Assembly (NCBI GenBank): GCA_022605405.1
Contig: JABYQQ010000014.1
Span: 992,001-1,056,000, forward strand
DNA: 64,000 nt
Reading direction: 5' to 3'
Source of the DNA: Earliella scabrosa
Taxonomy: Eukaryota; Basidiomycota; Agaricomycetes; Polyporales; Polyporaceae
Both the position numbers and the translations under genes were made by a program. Below the pieces are notes generated by a model that had not been told where the DNA came from, searched no databases, and saw nothing but the letters and a program-made list of their open reading frames with translations. The stretch's first letter is position 1. The number at the start of each line of letters is the position of its first letter. This document shows positions 32,235 through 43,276 of the stretch, piece after piece.

Positions 32235-33818
32235 ATGGCTTCCGAGTCGACAAGACCCATCGTCTTCTTCGACATTACCATCGGGGGGAGGCCCGCAGGC
32301 CGGATAGTGATGCAACTGTTCAGTGATGTGGTACCTAAGACGGTCGAGAACTTCCGTACGTGCACAAGTTCAGATTGTGGGGGTCAAGATAATGACGCTT
32401 GAATCTGCTACAGGGGCACTGTGCACAGGAGAGAAGGGTGTAGGAAACGCTGGAAAGCCCCTCCACTACAAGGGATGCGCTTTCCACCGTGTCATCAAAG
32501 GGTGCGTATACAACCGCGCAAGCTGGTCGGACGCAAGTGCTGAACATGTTTGAAGGTTCATGGTCCAGGGAGGTGACTTCACGGCGGGGAACGGCACGGG
32601 CGGCGAGTCGATCTACGGGGAGAAGTTTGAGGACGAGAACTTCGAGGTGAAGCACTCAAAGCGCTTCCTGCTCTCCATGGTGCGTATCCGTTCATGTCCG
32701 TGCTTTCGCAAGATCACCGACCCGGAGCTGTGGCGGCGCGAGAACAGGCGAACGCAGGCGCGAACACGAACGGCTCCCAATTCTTCATCACCTGCAACCC
32801 GACACCACACCTCGACGGCAAGCATGTCGTCTTCGGGGAGGTGATCCGTGGCAAGTCTATAGTGCGCGCCATCGAGAACACCGAGACCTCAAGCGGCGAT
32901 GTCCCCGTTGAGCCATGCGTCATCGCTGACTGTGGCGAGCTCTCGCCAGACGACCCGTCGCTCACCGCTCCGACCGCTGCCGACGGCGATGTTTACGAAG
33001 ACTACCCCGAGGACCAGGACCCAGTGGACGGACAGGACATCGGAGAGAAGCCCGAGATCGCGCTGAAGATTGCACGCGAGGTGCGCGAGGTGGGTAACAA
33101 GCTCTTCAAGGAGGGCAAATACGAGGACGCCCTGCACAAATACCAAAGTACGTAAATCCCTTCACAGCCGGGTGCACGGCAACCCCAGGGAGGATGCCAG
33201 TTCCTCAGGGACCCGTACTGACGCGCGCGCTTTTCCCTTCACCTCCTCCAGAGGCCATACGGTATATCGACTTCCACGTCGACCTTCCCGAAGGCGCTCC
33301 ACCAGAACTCCGAGACTCGTTTGACGCGCTCCTCGCCCCTCTGCTGCTCAACTCGGCGTTCGCGGCGCTACGCGCAGGTGGATCATCTAACGCGCGACTC
33401 GCGTTGCGCGTCCTGGATCGCGCGCTCGCAGGCCTCCAATTGAACGACACTGACAAAGGTGCGTAGCCAATCCCTTGTTCTCTGTCTGTTCCGATCATTA
33501 CCATTACGACTCTAATCGCCTATGGACGACTCTATTCGCTTCGACTACTCATCTCTTTTGACTCATCGCCCGCGTTCCGTTGTGTGGTGTTGGGCGACGC
33601 GCTGACCACTTACGACCACAACAGCGAAGGCGTACTACCGCACGGGTCTTGCGCACATCGTTATCAACGAGGACGAAGAGGCCGAGGAGGCGCTCGCAAA
33701 GGCGCACGCGCTACTCAAGGACGACAAGGCGATCCTCGCCGAGCTCGAGAAGGTGCGCGGCCGGCTGCGCGAGAAGCGCGAAAAGGAGAAGAAGGCGTTC
33801 AAGAAGCTCTTCGCATGA
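32235..33818 (+). CDS. Cyclophilin-40 type peptidyl-prolyl isomerase (CPR6/CPR7-like)
   Basis: Exons 32235-32355, 32414-32501, 32556-32679, 32748-33147, 33252-33458 and 33625-33818 give 377 residues. The N-terminal ~175 residues are a cyclophilin domain: [55 protein letters not shown] and [13 protein letters not shown]. The active-site FHRVI and MVQGGDF are intact. A linker leads to a C-terminal TPR domain ([36 protein letters not shown], then [12 protein letters not shown] and a highly charged tail ending KKAFKKLFA). CYP40 proteins bind the Hsp90 MEEVD tail through the TPR and act as cytosolic co-chaperones. Every domain is complete. Confidence 0.93.
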
Positions 33819-34140
33819 TGCTCTGCGCACAACCGGCAGGATGAGTGCCTGCGCGTTTGCTTGCATCATGTGTGAGTGACTACTGTACGAGCATGGGGGA
33901 AAGTTGGTTCGAGACTCTCGTTCTCTCGGAGAAGTGTACCTTTCTTGTAGCAATCCAACCTAATCGCAGCGTCAATCCTCGCATCTCAGCCAACCCCGGA
34001 CCCCTATCGATGTCGTCAAATAGTGAACGCGGGGGTGGGATAGAGTGCAATGTGCACGCCCCACACCTCGCGGCGCGCAGACGCGTTCCCTCGGACAGTC
34101 GTGACTCGTGAGTGTCCAAAACGAATGGAAGCCCATGCAT
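33819..34140. other. Convergent intergenic region
   Basis: Short gap between two convergent genes (CYP40 and the small conserved protein). It should contain both 3' UTRs. Nothing else seen. Confidence 0.5.
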
Positions 34141-34566
34141 TTACTTCTTGTCAGCGACAGGGAAGTCCTTGCCCGTCGCCTTCTTGTACTGGTCGCGAAT
34201 GAAGTCGCTGATCTGCTCGTCCTTGAGCTGCTCCGCCGCACTCTCGTTGCTCTGCTGGCCCTGCCCCAGCACGTGCTCCTGCACCCAGTCGATTGCTGTG
34301 CGATCGATACTCATGAGCATCTCGTTCGCGGGCTCAATGGCGGCGAGTAGAGGGGCGATAGATGATGATAACCTACCTTTATCGAGCTTATCCTCCTTGG
34401 CCTCGCCCGCTGCGCCTCCGCCGGCCATCTCGTTCAGCTGCACATTGTGATGCGCACGGTGGTGTGAGCGGGCGGACTATAGTAACAAGGGTTTGCGCGG
34501 TACCTTGTTCCCGAGGCCGCTGAAGAGGCCGCCAGACTCCTGCTCCTTGCGTTCGTGTTCGGGCAT
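34141..34566 (-). CDS. Small conserved basidiomycete protein with VQEHVL...ESAAEQ motif
   Basis: Exons 34566-34504, 34437-34377 and 34295-34141 give 92 residues. The sequence is hydrophilic: MPEHERKEQESGGLFSGLGNK, a Gly-rich linker, KEDKLDKAIDWVQEHVLGQG, then NESAAEQLKDEQISDFIRDQ and an end in ATGKDFPVADKK. Many basidiomycete genomes have one such protein, sometimes labelled as stress or DNA-damage responsive; I know of no established function. No signal peptide or membrane segment. Its start is 178 bases from the end of the HET gene behind it. Confidence 0.7.
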
Positions 34567-34743
34567 AATTACGATGTTGTTGGTGTCGTGAGAGGTAGTA
34601 GTGTTAATGGTGGTAGTGGTGGTGGGGATGAGGGAAGGTAGGGATCGATGGGGTATTGTGGGGTGAAAAAGGGGAGGAGAGGGGAGGTATGCAGGCGGTG
34701 CACGCCAAGAGCGCAGCCTGTTGCTGCGTTCCTGGCATCGACG

Positions 34744-36978
34744 TCAGGCTGTGACGCTTGGGAGACACTGCGCGGCTATCGCATTGGATGGATACACCTC
34801 GATTCGGAGGTTCCACTGGCGTCCAGTAGTCCATGTTGAGGGATCGTTTGCCCAACTCAGCGACGTGCTAAAGCGCATGACTTCGCCGGACGAGAGGCCG
34901 TACTTTTCGATGACACCAGAGCCACCGCAGGCCCGCAGGACTTCTCTGAATGGGCTCCTCCACTTCGAGTCTTCGAGGGCGGTCACTGAAATCACCACGC
35001 ATCTTGAGTCGCTGCCAATGGATTCGTGGTCAGGCCCGTGAGGCCATGCCGCGTACTCGATACGGAGGTGTAGTGAGGGTTTATGAACATCCAGGATGCC
35101 CACCACTTGCTGAACTTCTGAGTCACATGAATCGAGCTTACCCCATCGTTCCTCCGAGCGATGTTCCAGACGATACCCTTGGCGGACAAGCACATCCATA
35201 CACCATGGTTCCAATCGCACCGAATTGGCAGGAATAAGTCCATGTGCGTGTTTCATGGCAGCTTCCCTATAGGTACCACCGCTGTCCAGCTTCTTGAACG
35301 CTCGCTGATTGTCAGGTTGAGGGAAGTAGCCGTTCTCCATCCGGATGTGTTGTCCCCATCTTGCTAAGAACGGTGTTTGCATTACAAGCATACGGGCGCG
35401 GAAGTAGCTTTCCGGAGACGATACGGGGGTGTAAGTCAGAAACCCCCCTAACATTTGTTTGGTGGCCTTCGTGTCTACGCATAGAACATCTTCTTCGAAC
35501 CCAGTCTCCGATGAACCATGTCTGCAGCAGACTGGGAAAGCCAGAAGTTCCCCGCCATCGTGGAAGGCTGAGTTAGTGAAGGTCACTTCACATGGCAGCA
35601 GGGCCAGATACCACCGCTCTGCATTTCTTGCGTTACTGTCAAATGGACCCTCAAAGATGGCTTGTGTCGGCGAAGGCGGTGACTCTGTATAGCATGAAAG
35701 CGGGAGGAGAGGGAAGGATGTGCATACACCGTATGAGGACACGACGACCTCGGGGAATGGTATATCTATACCAAGGCGCTGCATGAACATTTGGTGCGAA
35801 ATGCTTCGAATTGAAGCGCCGTGGAGGAAGTCTCGCGGTGAGCCGGCAAACAGTTGGCCTGGGGTCTGTTCACGGAAAGTGGAATACCGCGGACCGCTCT
35901 GCCACATCATTGATCGGCCTATTCGATGCCCATATCGATAGTACGCATACGGTTCTTGATCCAAATGCTCGCCAAGTCTGAATAGTTGGAAGGGAGCCCA
36001 TGCAAATATACTCCTGTCTGGTATTTGCCGCACTATCTCTTGCTGCAGTCGGAAGAACGCCCGAGATCCCTCGCCATATAGAATAGGCATTGAGATGCTG
36101 AATATCCCCATCAGCGCATATGCCATGTCCTCCACTTTTGTCGTCTCCCGCCTCGCGGCCCATGACATGCGTTCGGCAACGCAGACCCGGGATAGCGGTA
36201 AGAAGTCTACAAGAAGATCAGGTCGAATGCCGGAGATACCTGCTATGGTCAGAGCAAGAGTACGCTTTGTGCCCAAGGGGCTCCAACTAGCTGACAGGAA
36301 CAGAACCATTTCGGGCGCCAGGAGCTCCTGGAGCGTCCATCCACGGGTGAACCACTTGCTTCTGCGAAAGGGAGAATCCTGCGCAGTGACAGGACAGGAG
36401 GGTGTGGGCATGGGGACGTCCGCAAGGAAAGCAAAGCAGATTGCGGCATCACGGTACCACTGATACATCGTGTTGATTGCCTCGGAGACCTCACTGCTGC
36501 TCGTCTTGTCGATGCAGCAAGAATCAATCCAGATGAAGAGCAGACCATCTGCGCGTGCAGCCGCGCACGCGCCTCTGATCTTAGCGGAGAGCTGAGTGCC
36601 GTACAAGATGTTGAAGGCGCGCAGTCGGGTGTCGCCACCCGCTGCCTCGAATGTCTCGCCCCACTCTGCCAGGTATTCGACGAGATGGGCCTTGTGTCGC
36701 GAGTGAAGCGGCATGGATGTGATGGTGATGAAGATGGGTAGATATTTGCAGATGAGGGTGAGATGGAGAAGGAGGTACAACCAGACGATGCGACATATCC
36801 AAACGAGGATCGATCCTGCTCCTCCGGTCGGGAAGACGGCCTGTTGAATAGCACGAACGTCCTGGTACGACTGCTCCCCGTCCCGATCCCATACATGCGA
36901 GAGGATGGCATATCGAGTGTCGAGGTGCCCATCGAAGGTGTGAAACTCCCCAGTCACTGTATTCAGCAACCGTATCAT
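34744..36978 (-). CDS. HET-domain protein 1 (heterokaryon-incompatibility type)
   Basis: Single open frame of 744 residues starting MIRLLNTVTGEFHTF. HET-domain blocks are clear: YAILSHVWDRDGEQSYQDV, LLFIWIDSCCIDKTSSSEVSEAINTMYQWYRDAAICFAFLAD, SKWFTRGWTLQELLAP and, further on, EDMAYALMGIFSISMPILYGEGSRAFFRLQQEIV. Between the first two blocks is a strongly hydrophobic segment (ILVWICRIVWLYLLLHLTLI), unusual for this spot; it is either a membrane helix or an in-frame intron I cannot prove. The C-terminal half is unrecognised. HET domains trigger cell death on allorecognition in ascomycetes. In basidiomycetes they are expanded, but their roles are largely unknown. Confidence 0.85.
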   Translation of the reverse strand: MIRLLNTVTGEFHTFDGHLDTRYAILSHVWDRDGEQSYQDVRAIQQAVFPTGGAGSILVWICRIVWLYLLLHLTLICKYLPIFITITSMPLHSRHKAHLVEYLAEWGETFEAAGGDTRLRAFNILYGTQLSAKIRGACAAARADGLLFIWIDSCCIDKTSSSEVSEAINTMYQWYRDAAICFAFLADVPMPTPSCPVTAQDSPFRRSKWFTRGWTLQELLAPEMVLFLSASWSPLGTKRTLALTIAGISGIRPDLLVDFLPLSRVCVAERMSWAARRETTKVEDMAYALMGIFSISMPILYGEGSRAFFRLQQEIVRQIPDRSIFAWAPFQLFRLGEHLDQEPYAYYRYGHRIGRSMMWQSGPRYSTFREQTPGQLFAGSPRDFLHGASIRSISHQMFMQRLGIDIPFPEVVVSSYGVCTSFPLLPLSCYTESPPSPTQAIFEGPFDSNARNAERWYLALLPCEVTFTNSAFHDGGELLAFPVCCRHGSSETGFEEDVLCVDTKATKQMLGGFLTYTPVSSPESYFRARMLVMQTPFLARWGQHIRMENGYFPQPDNQRAFKKLDSGGTYREAAMKHAHGLIPANSVRLEPWCMDVLVRQGYRLEHRSEERWGKLDSCDSEVQQVVGILDVHKPSLHLRIEYAAWPHGPDHESIGSDSRCVVISVTALEDSKWRSPFREVLRACGGSGVIEKYGLSSGEVMRFSTSLSWANDPSTWTTGRQWNLRIEVYPSNAIAAQCLPSVTA

Positions 36979-38881
36979 CTTCTGTGAATTACGAAACACG
37001 TTGTTAACGCTGACCGTAAAAGAAATGCACCACGAACCTGTCAATCCGGACAATCCCTATAAGTTGCAAAGCGTTGGCGACCCGGTGGGGGATATTATGA
37101 TGGTGGTCGCGATAGACGAGTCGTACCGCTGGCAAGGCTTCCGTCTGGGCGAAAAACACGACGCCGGTCCGATGATTGATCCACACGAGGTATTATTACG
37201 TCAATAGTCCGGGGAGCGCTATTGGAATTGCCAGCGCCGGGACAGACCAACGAAATCCCTCTCCAGAGCTCAGTACGATGTGACGCGATACGACGTACAA
37301 TTGAATTGGTCGCAGGCGTTGAAGAGTTGCGTTCGAATTAATGAACACGACTGCGTAGACAAGTCAAGACTGAACCTGCACCGTCACTGGCAAGTGATCG
37401 CGCGCGAGTAAGTAGTAGCAGTCTACGTAACACCAGCATGTTCAGCCCGCCTTCAGGTAGTCAAGCATCTGCTGCCAGTGAACTCGAGGGTTGTGACTAT
37501 TCTCTACAGTCCCGCGCGCGAGACGATCTGATGTTCGTGAGTAGTCAGCATTATGGCATGAGACGGCGTTGTGGTGGCCTGTAAGTTATCAACGCACCGC
37601 CGCTGATCGCGGAACGGTATTACTATTTAGGAGCCCATCCGCCACCGCTGAGTGTCAGCGACGTCCCTCCTTTCTGGTCATGAGTCCTGCAGAGCCTCGG
37701 CGACTCTCGGCGACCGCCTGGTCTACGTAGACAGTATCAATATTGTCGAGTACGACGATGTACTCCTTGGCAGTAGAGGAGGGTAGTAGACTGGACAAGG
37801 GCGAATAGAGGATGTCTGCAGAAGATCGGCGCAACAGGGCGTAATAGCGACATATGTCAGAGCGAGATCCTGAATGGTTTCCGATGAACTCTGTTCGGTT
37901 GACAGGTGAGCCTGAGGTGGACAGGACAGTCAGAAGGACCCCGAGAACTAACAAGTTGCACATGACCGCGACGTGGTACACATGGTGGTCTATGTCTGCT
38001 TATGTAGCTCGTGCCACTTGCACGTCTTTTCGTGCGTGTCGTATCAACGCACAGATAGTGCACCCAGCTGCCTCGCAGCTAGTCAAGCCGAATGAGCTAG
38101 AATCAGCGCTGGCCCGTCCTCAGGCTCTCGAGTGTCAACGCTGCCATGTACGAGCCATCGGACCGCCACGCTACATATCTTGCTGCAACGCTCTCATACG
38201 GGGGTGCCGTTACTTTAGAGTCAACGCACGCCCTAGAGTTTCTTAATTAGCTCTAAGTGAGGACACCCGTTCTTGGACGGCAACAAACGGACACTGGGTA
38301 TTGCCAACTGGCAGTTGGAATGACACCTTCTGAGCCGGGGTTTCAAAGCCAGTGGTCACGTTTCGCAGCCTTCTTCCTTGCAAACGAGTATCTTCGTGCG
38401 CAAGGTCTACCTGGCTTGTTGGATGAAGGCAAGATAGGCAATGTCTACCAAGGCTTGGTGGACATTGCGGACCGTCATATCAATGCGGCAGCTGGGAAAT
38501 CGGATGTTGCAGGGCTTGCTCAGAGCTCAGGATCGAAGAAATCAAGTTCGTGATCCGGCAAATGCGAGCTGTCGGAACAGACTCTAGTACACCTTCGCGA
38601 CGGACTGCGCATGTTGTATGGCATTTGCCACTGGTGTACCAGTGCTGTTCTTGGTACGAATATGACAAGGGCATGAAAGCTCGAGAGGCGAATCACATTC
38701 CTGAGATCTCGATGTCAACAAGTCTTGCAATATTCTATCGACAGCGGCAATGCATTACACAGAATTGAGTACACAGGTGCAGTCCAAGATATGTTCGAGC
38801 ACGAACGCAAGGAATCGTGGGTTCAGGCGCGCGAACACAGATACGAGCAAACTAAAGATACGAGAGGAAACCAGGATCGGC
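36979..38881. other. Gene-poor stretch, 1.9 kb
   Basis: Contains the promoter of HET gene 1 and the 3' side of kinase-fold gene D. One plus-strand fragment (38257-38553) reads FQSQWSRFAAFFLANEYLRAQGLPGLLDEGKIG, coding-like but unrecognised and without a supported start or splice partner. It may be a gene relic. Confidence 0.3.
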
Positions 38882-40855
38882 TCAGAACCCAAGGTCCTGA
38901 ACATGCAACTCGTTCCGAGCACGCGCGACCTCGTCCCCCATCCTGCGCGCGAACTCAAACCGCCGTTTCTCCACGTCTGGCTGATCGAGCTCCCAGGCCC
39001 AGAAGTGGCCGCGCCCGAAGTCGATGATGCGGAAGCTCGGGTGGTCGAAGGAGCGCTTCTCTGGGGGCAGCGTGAGCGGTCCGGGCTGGATCATGATATT
39101 GCGCACATAGAACGAGCCCTGCACGATATCCATGTGGTGCAGGCGCAAGATCAGCGAGAAGCACTCGGTCCTGGAGGGAGGAGGTTAATGTCAGCCACGA
39201 GGGCATAAGACTGATGACAGCGACACGAACCTCTGATCTGCGGTGAACTTCGACGGCTCAACCGGGACACCGCACTCCTCCATCAGCAGGATCGGAGACG
39301 CCCACTGAACCGAGCACGGATCGTCCTCGCTGCAGTTGGGATGCTCTCTACGTATGCCCTTGCCATTCTGATCGACTGGCACGTAATACCCGAAGAACTT
39401 CGGCGCGATTGCGCTCACGGGCACGGGGAAGCGACATTGCGGCACGACGTTGTATCCGCACCACTCTTCCTGCGTGTGCTTGGGCAGGGCATCGTACACC
39501 CGCGCTTCGTTGTGCAGCAGCCGGTGCGCGGTGCAGCGGTTGTACGCGAGCTTCGCTGCAACAGTGACTTGTCCTGTCGGGGAGCGTGCGGAGAGGGGAT
39601 GAGGGAGGGTGAGCGGAGCGCGGTAGACGTACGAGTGGTTCCCGCTGCCAAACCGGTTCGTCTTGCTGAGATACAGATGAGCGACATTCCCCTCGGGCGA
39701 TGTCTTCCAGTGCTCCGTCTCCTCGGTAGACGAGGCACTAGGGTAGTAGCGCTTGTACATGATCGGTTTGTCGCTTTTACTATCGCCTGACTTGGAACAG
39801 GTAGTGTTGTCGCGGTCGTGCACCATGAGGACGTCAGGAAGATATTCGTCAGGGATGAACTCTTCAAGCTTTGGAAGGTCCTTGACCGAGTAGGGATCAC
39901 GAGGGGGCACTGTTCCCCCAGACTTCTTCTCGGTAGCTACAGAGGATGTAGCATCCTTCTGCGTGTCTTCAGTGCCGTTATCGGAGGCATTCTTCTGCTC
40001 GGGAACCCCATCGGCATCAACCATGTTGACGTCTTCACCTTCTGTGGTTGGCTCAGTAGCGCAAACAGGCTCAGAAGTGACGGCATCAACCACCGATGTG
40101 TCGCTCGCATCCTCTGTTGTGGCAGAGCTGCCGAACGCCGCAACGGCCACTTCAACAGAAGTGTCCTCCGCGGGAGGTACGTATATGCACAGGCCGTTGG
40201 TGTCGGCCACGAAGTGGACGCGCTCAGCGGCCTCGTTCACGACCGTGAACAGGCGCAGGAAGAAGTCCGAATCGACATTCACGATCTTCTCCTTGAAGTG
40301 CTCGCACCAGACATAGTCGTAGAACTCGCCATCCACATTCTGCGCGCGCTCCGCAGCGTTCGAGAGCAGTGGCCCGCTGCAGATCTCCTCCGGATCGTCG
40401 GGACACTCCCCAAGGATCCCGATCATCTCTGCAGATATGATCGCCTCGGGGTCGCGCACCCAGCCGTCCGGAGGCCGGCTGGTCTTCACATGCTCGCGCT
40501 TGCATCCCTTGTCGGGTTCGTTGAGGGTCGTCGCAGCCTGCCCGTGCTCGCCGAGGAGCTGCAGGACCGGCCAGGGTCTAACCAGGCGCGGCTGGACGAG
40601 AGGCTCGTCCCACTGCCTGTCGTCATAGCCCTCGCCGTGCTCCTTGATCATGCTGCGCGACCAGACGGTGAGGGCGTTTGCGCCCGGGATGCGCTGGATC
40701 CAGAAGATGTGTGCGAGCTGATGGCCCCAGACGAAGCCATTCGGTGTGCGGAGGCCCGTCGGTGCGCGGTCGCGACGGAGGATAGGGCCGTTCGGGTCGC
40801 GCTCCCACCAGTGGCGAATGTCGCGCTCGCGTGTCGAGGTTGGTTTGGAAGGCAT
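38882..40855 (-). CDS. Kinase-fold protein D (predicted pseudokinase)
   Basis: Exons 40855-39231 and 39170-38882 give 637 residues; the intron (39171-39230) uses a gttcgt donor. N-terminal domain as in A-C (IRHWWERDPNGPILRRDRAP, GLRTPNGFVWGHQ, RPWPVLQLLGEHG). One diverged module follows (CSGPLLSN, YDYVWCEHFKEKI). Then an acidic linker, LPKLEEFIPDEYLPDVLMVHD, the glycine loop FGSGNHSYVYRAPL, VAAKLAYNRCTAHRLLHNEARVY, ILLMEECGVPVEPSKF, VQGSFYVRNIM and FRIIDFGRG. The end is NELHVQDLGF. Catalytic Asp is Ser. It links the long A-C type to the shorter E-H type. ATG at 40855 is preferred over an upstream one at 40945, since the added residues match nothing in the family. Function unknown. Confidence 0.8.
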
Positions 40856-41392
40856 GTGCGATGTTTGCGTATCTGGGGGTGCAGGACGAAGGAGTTGGTT
40901 GTGGGGGTACGTGAGCAAGGTGTGGATCAGCTCGACGCGTGGCAAACTAGAAGCTTATATACTGTCACAAAGGTCACGTTCGACCGATGCTCACCGGTTC
41001 CGCATGTCCCTGGTTCTACCCTGGGCGGGGCAGTGCCGCACGGCCAAAGCGCAAAGGACAGAGTGGCCCTTTCAACGTCGCGTTGTGGTGAAGAGAACAA
41101 TTGTTCTCTTTTGATCTCCTCATTAGGCCGCGCAGCAGCACAGCCACGGTCGGTTAACCTCTGAGTGCACTCGAAACTGATTGGTCATCAAACTGGAGCG
41201 ATGCAAGTATGTACGTGCAACAGGGAACACAAGGTAACCTACCGAAGAGGGCTATGATACAGGAATGTACATCTAATCTACAGATGCGAACAATGCAAGC
41301 GGATACAAGTACAATGCAACGTTGACTATGCTATGCCACCTCGTCGCGAACCTTCTACTCGTTTTCGGTACAGGACGAACTGTAAACCTAGT
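40856..41392. other. Spacer between genes D and E
   Basis: About 540 bases; promoter of D and 3' UTR of E. No gene seen. Confidence 0.45.
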
Positions 41393-42592
41393 CTAGTCTA
41401 AGGTGATCAAGCCCAGGTCATGCATCGCACGCGTCACGTCGGACGCGCGCCCTTCTTCGAACGCCCGCTTCGCGCCGAGCTCGGTCTCCAGCGGGAGGAC
41501 ATGACCGTAGCCCCGCCACCGACCGAAACTGATGAGTCTGAAGCTCGGTGTGTCCATCGAGCGCAGCGATATTGGGACGGAGAGAGGTCCAGGTTGAATG
41601 AGCATGTTGCTCGCCAGCGGATGACCATGCGAGAAGCCCTGGCGGTGCATGCGTTCTACGAGCTCTAAACAGTGCTCCCTATATCCGGACGCAGAAGCGT
41701 GAGCAACGACAGCTGTATGATCTCAATAGGACGAGACGTACCGCTGCTCCGTTGACAGGGCCTCTGGGTCCACTTCCTCCCCGCAATCCTCCATGAGAAG
41801 GATCGGCTTCGCCCAGTGCGGGACATCACAACATGCATTCGCGAAGTCGTTACACTCCTGATGGGCCCGCGCGACGCACTTGCCCTTGGAGTTGATCGGC
41901 AGGTAGAAGCCGTAGAACTTGGGCACGATGGGTGGTGCGGTCTCTCCAGAGGACGAGGACTTGGGGCTCATTGCGACACCCCAACCGGGGAAGGCCCGAC
42001 GTGGCTGGAGGGCGGCGCGATGCTTCCTGAGTGGTGCGCCGGCGGGGATGGGTGTGCACTCGTTATAGAACTCGCGGGGAAAGGCCGCGTAGCCCTTTGC
42101 CTCCTCGTGGAGTAGATGGTGCGCGCGGCAGTTGTCGTTCGGCGTCTTTACGGCGACAACGACGCGCTTCCGAGGCTCGCCCGGTGCGGCGAGCGTCGCG
42201 ACAAGGGGCGCACGATGGACGGATGCTCGCCGGCCGTTGGACACTATGTTGAGCGAGTCCAGATGCAGGGTACCCGAGCGCAGCTTGCGTTGTGGGTTCT
42301 CGGGGGCTTTGGGATACGCGCGTGCATAGTACCGTGGCTTATAGGATCCGCGGTTGGTAATGTTGTGTTTGTCGTGCACGATGAGGATGTCCGGAAGGTA
42401 GTCCATGTCGATAAAGCTCTCCAGCTTATCAACACCCTCTATCGAGAATGGGTCTGAGACGTGGGACGCGTGGTTGGGTTTGTTGGGGGATTTCCCGCTC
42501 GGCGCGTTTGTGGCGAACGTGGCGTTCTCCTTGCCGGAATCGGAAGACGAAGAGACTTCGTCAAGAGAGGGTTCGCGTGGCAATCCAGGCAT
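41393..42592 (-). CDS. Kinase-fold protein E, most degenerate active-site motifs
   Basis: Exons 42592-41742 and 41678-41393 give 378 residues. It lacks the long N-terminal domain and module; after a short Ser-rich start it goes straight to VDKLESFIDMDYLPDILIVHD. The glycine loop is decayed (VSNGRRASVHRAPL). VAVKTPNDNC and HEEAKGYAAFP keep the Lys and Glu. The hinge is ILLMEDCGEEVDPEAL. The catalytic loop reads FSHGHPLASNML, with His at the Asp position. The metal motif is FRLISFGRW, so the DFG Asp is Ser. All phosphotransfer residues except Lys, Glu and the loop Asn are gone. A binding or scaffold role is more likely than catalysis. ATG chosen at MPGLPREPSLDEV; the frame is open further upstream. 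Confidence 0.72.
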
Positions 42593-43276
42593 GATGGTAT
42601 ATCGCGGGTTATGCGGAGAATCGTGGTCTGCGTAGTGGGACTGGCGCGATGTTGATGAGGGTGAGGTAGGTGGCGAGTTGGTTAGGGGATGGTTGGGGGT
42701 GGCGCTGACAAAGCAGCCATGAAGTGTGAGCGATATCCAGATATCCAGAGCATACCACCGATCGCCCTTTAAGAGAACGTAGACACTCACAATGTGCAGC
42801 AATCGCGCGTTGTCCGACGCGAGATGCGATGACGGTTGGTGGTGGTCGAGAGTAAAGAGGGATCGATCATCAAGCGCCCGTGTCAGCCATGCATTCTTCC
42901 TTCTGACATGTGGCCTCTTTCTATCCGAACTGAGCACCGTTGATCCATTCGCACTTTGTCCCATTTGTCCGAGAGATAACAATTGCATTGCGCATACAAA
43001 ACATATAGCAGTGATCATAGCGGATTACATAGCAAGCATGTTGGCAGTAAGTAGCGGCTTATGCAGTGACCCCGAAGTCCGATCGCGAGTCATGCAAGCG
43101 CCAATGAGTAATAATGATATACATTTTCTTGTTCGTTCGTTCGTTCCATCCAGTCCATCAACATTCCAAGACATCGTTCGTTCATCATTGAATACCTGTA
43201 GACACGTCAGCGTGATGCAGACAAGGACCCTCTGCAGAGATCAACGCACCCAGTAACACTTCCAGGTCCAAACGCG
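42593..43276. other. Spacer between genes E and F
   Basis: About 680 bases containing the promoter of E and the 3' UTR of F. An open frame continues upstream of the E start, but it resembles nothing. Confidence 0.4.

Noticed and set aside
39818..41164. Plus-strand frame of 448 codons
   Set aside because: Antisense to gene D; the same codon-bias effect as at genes A and C.
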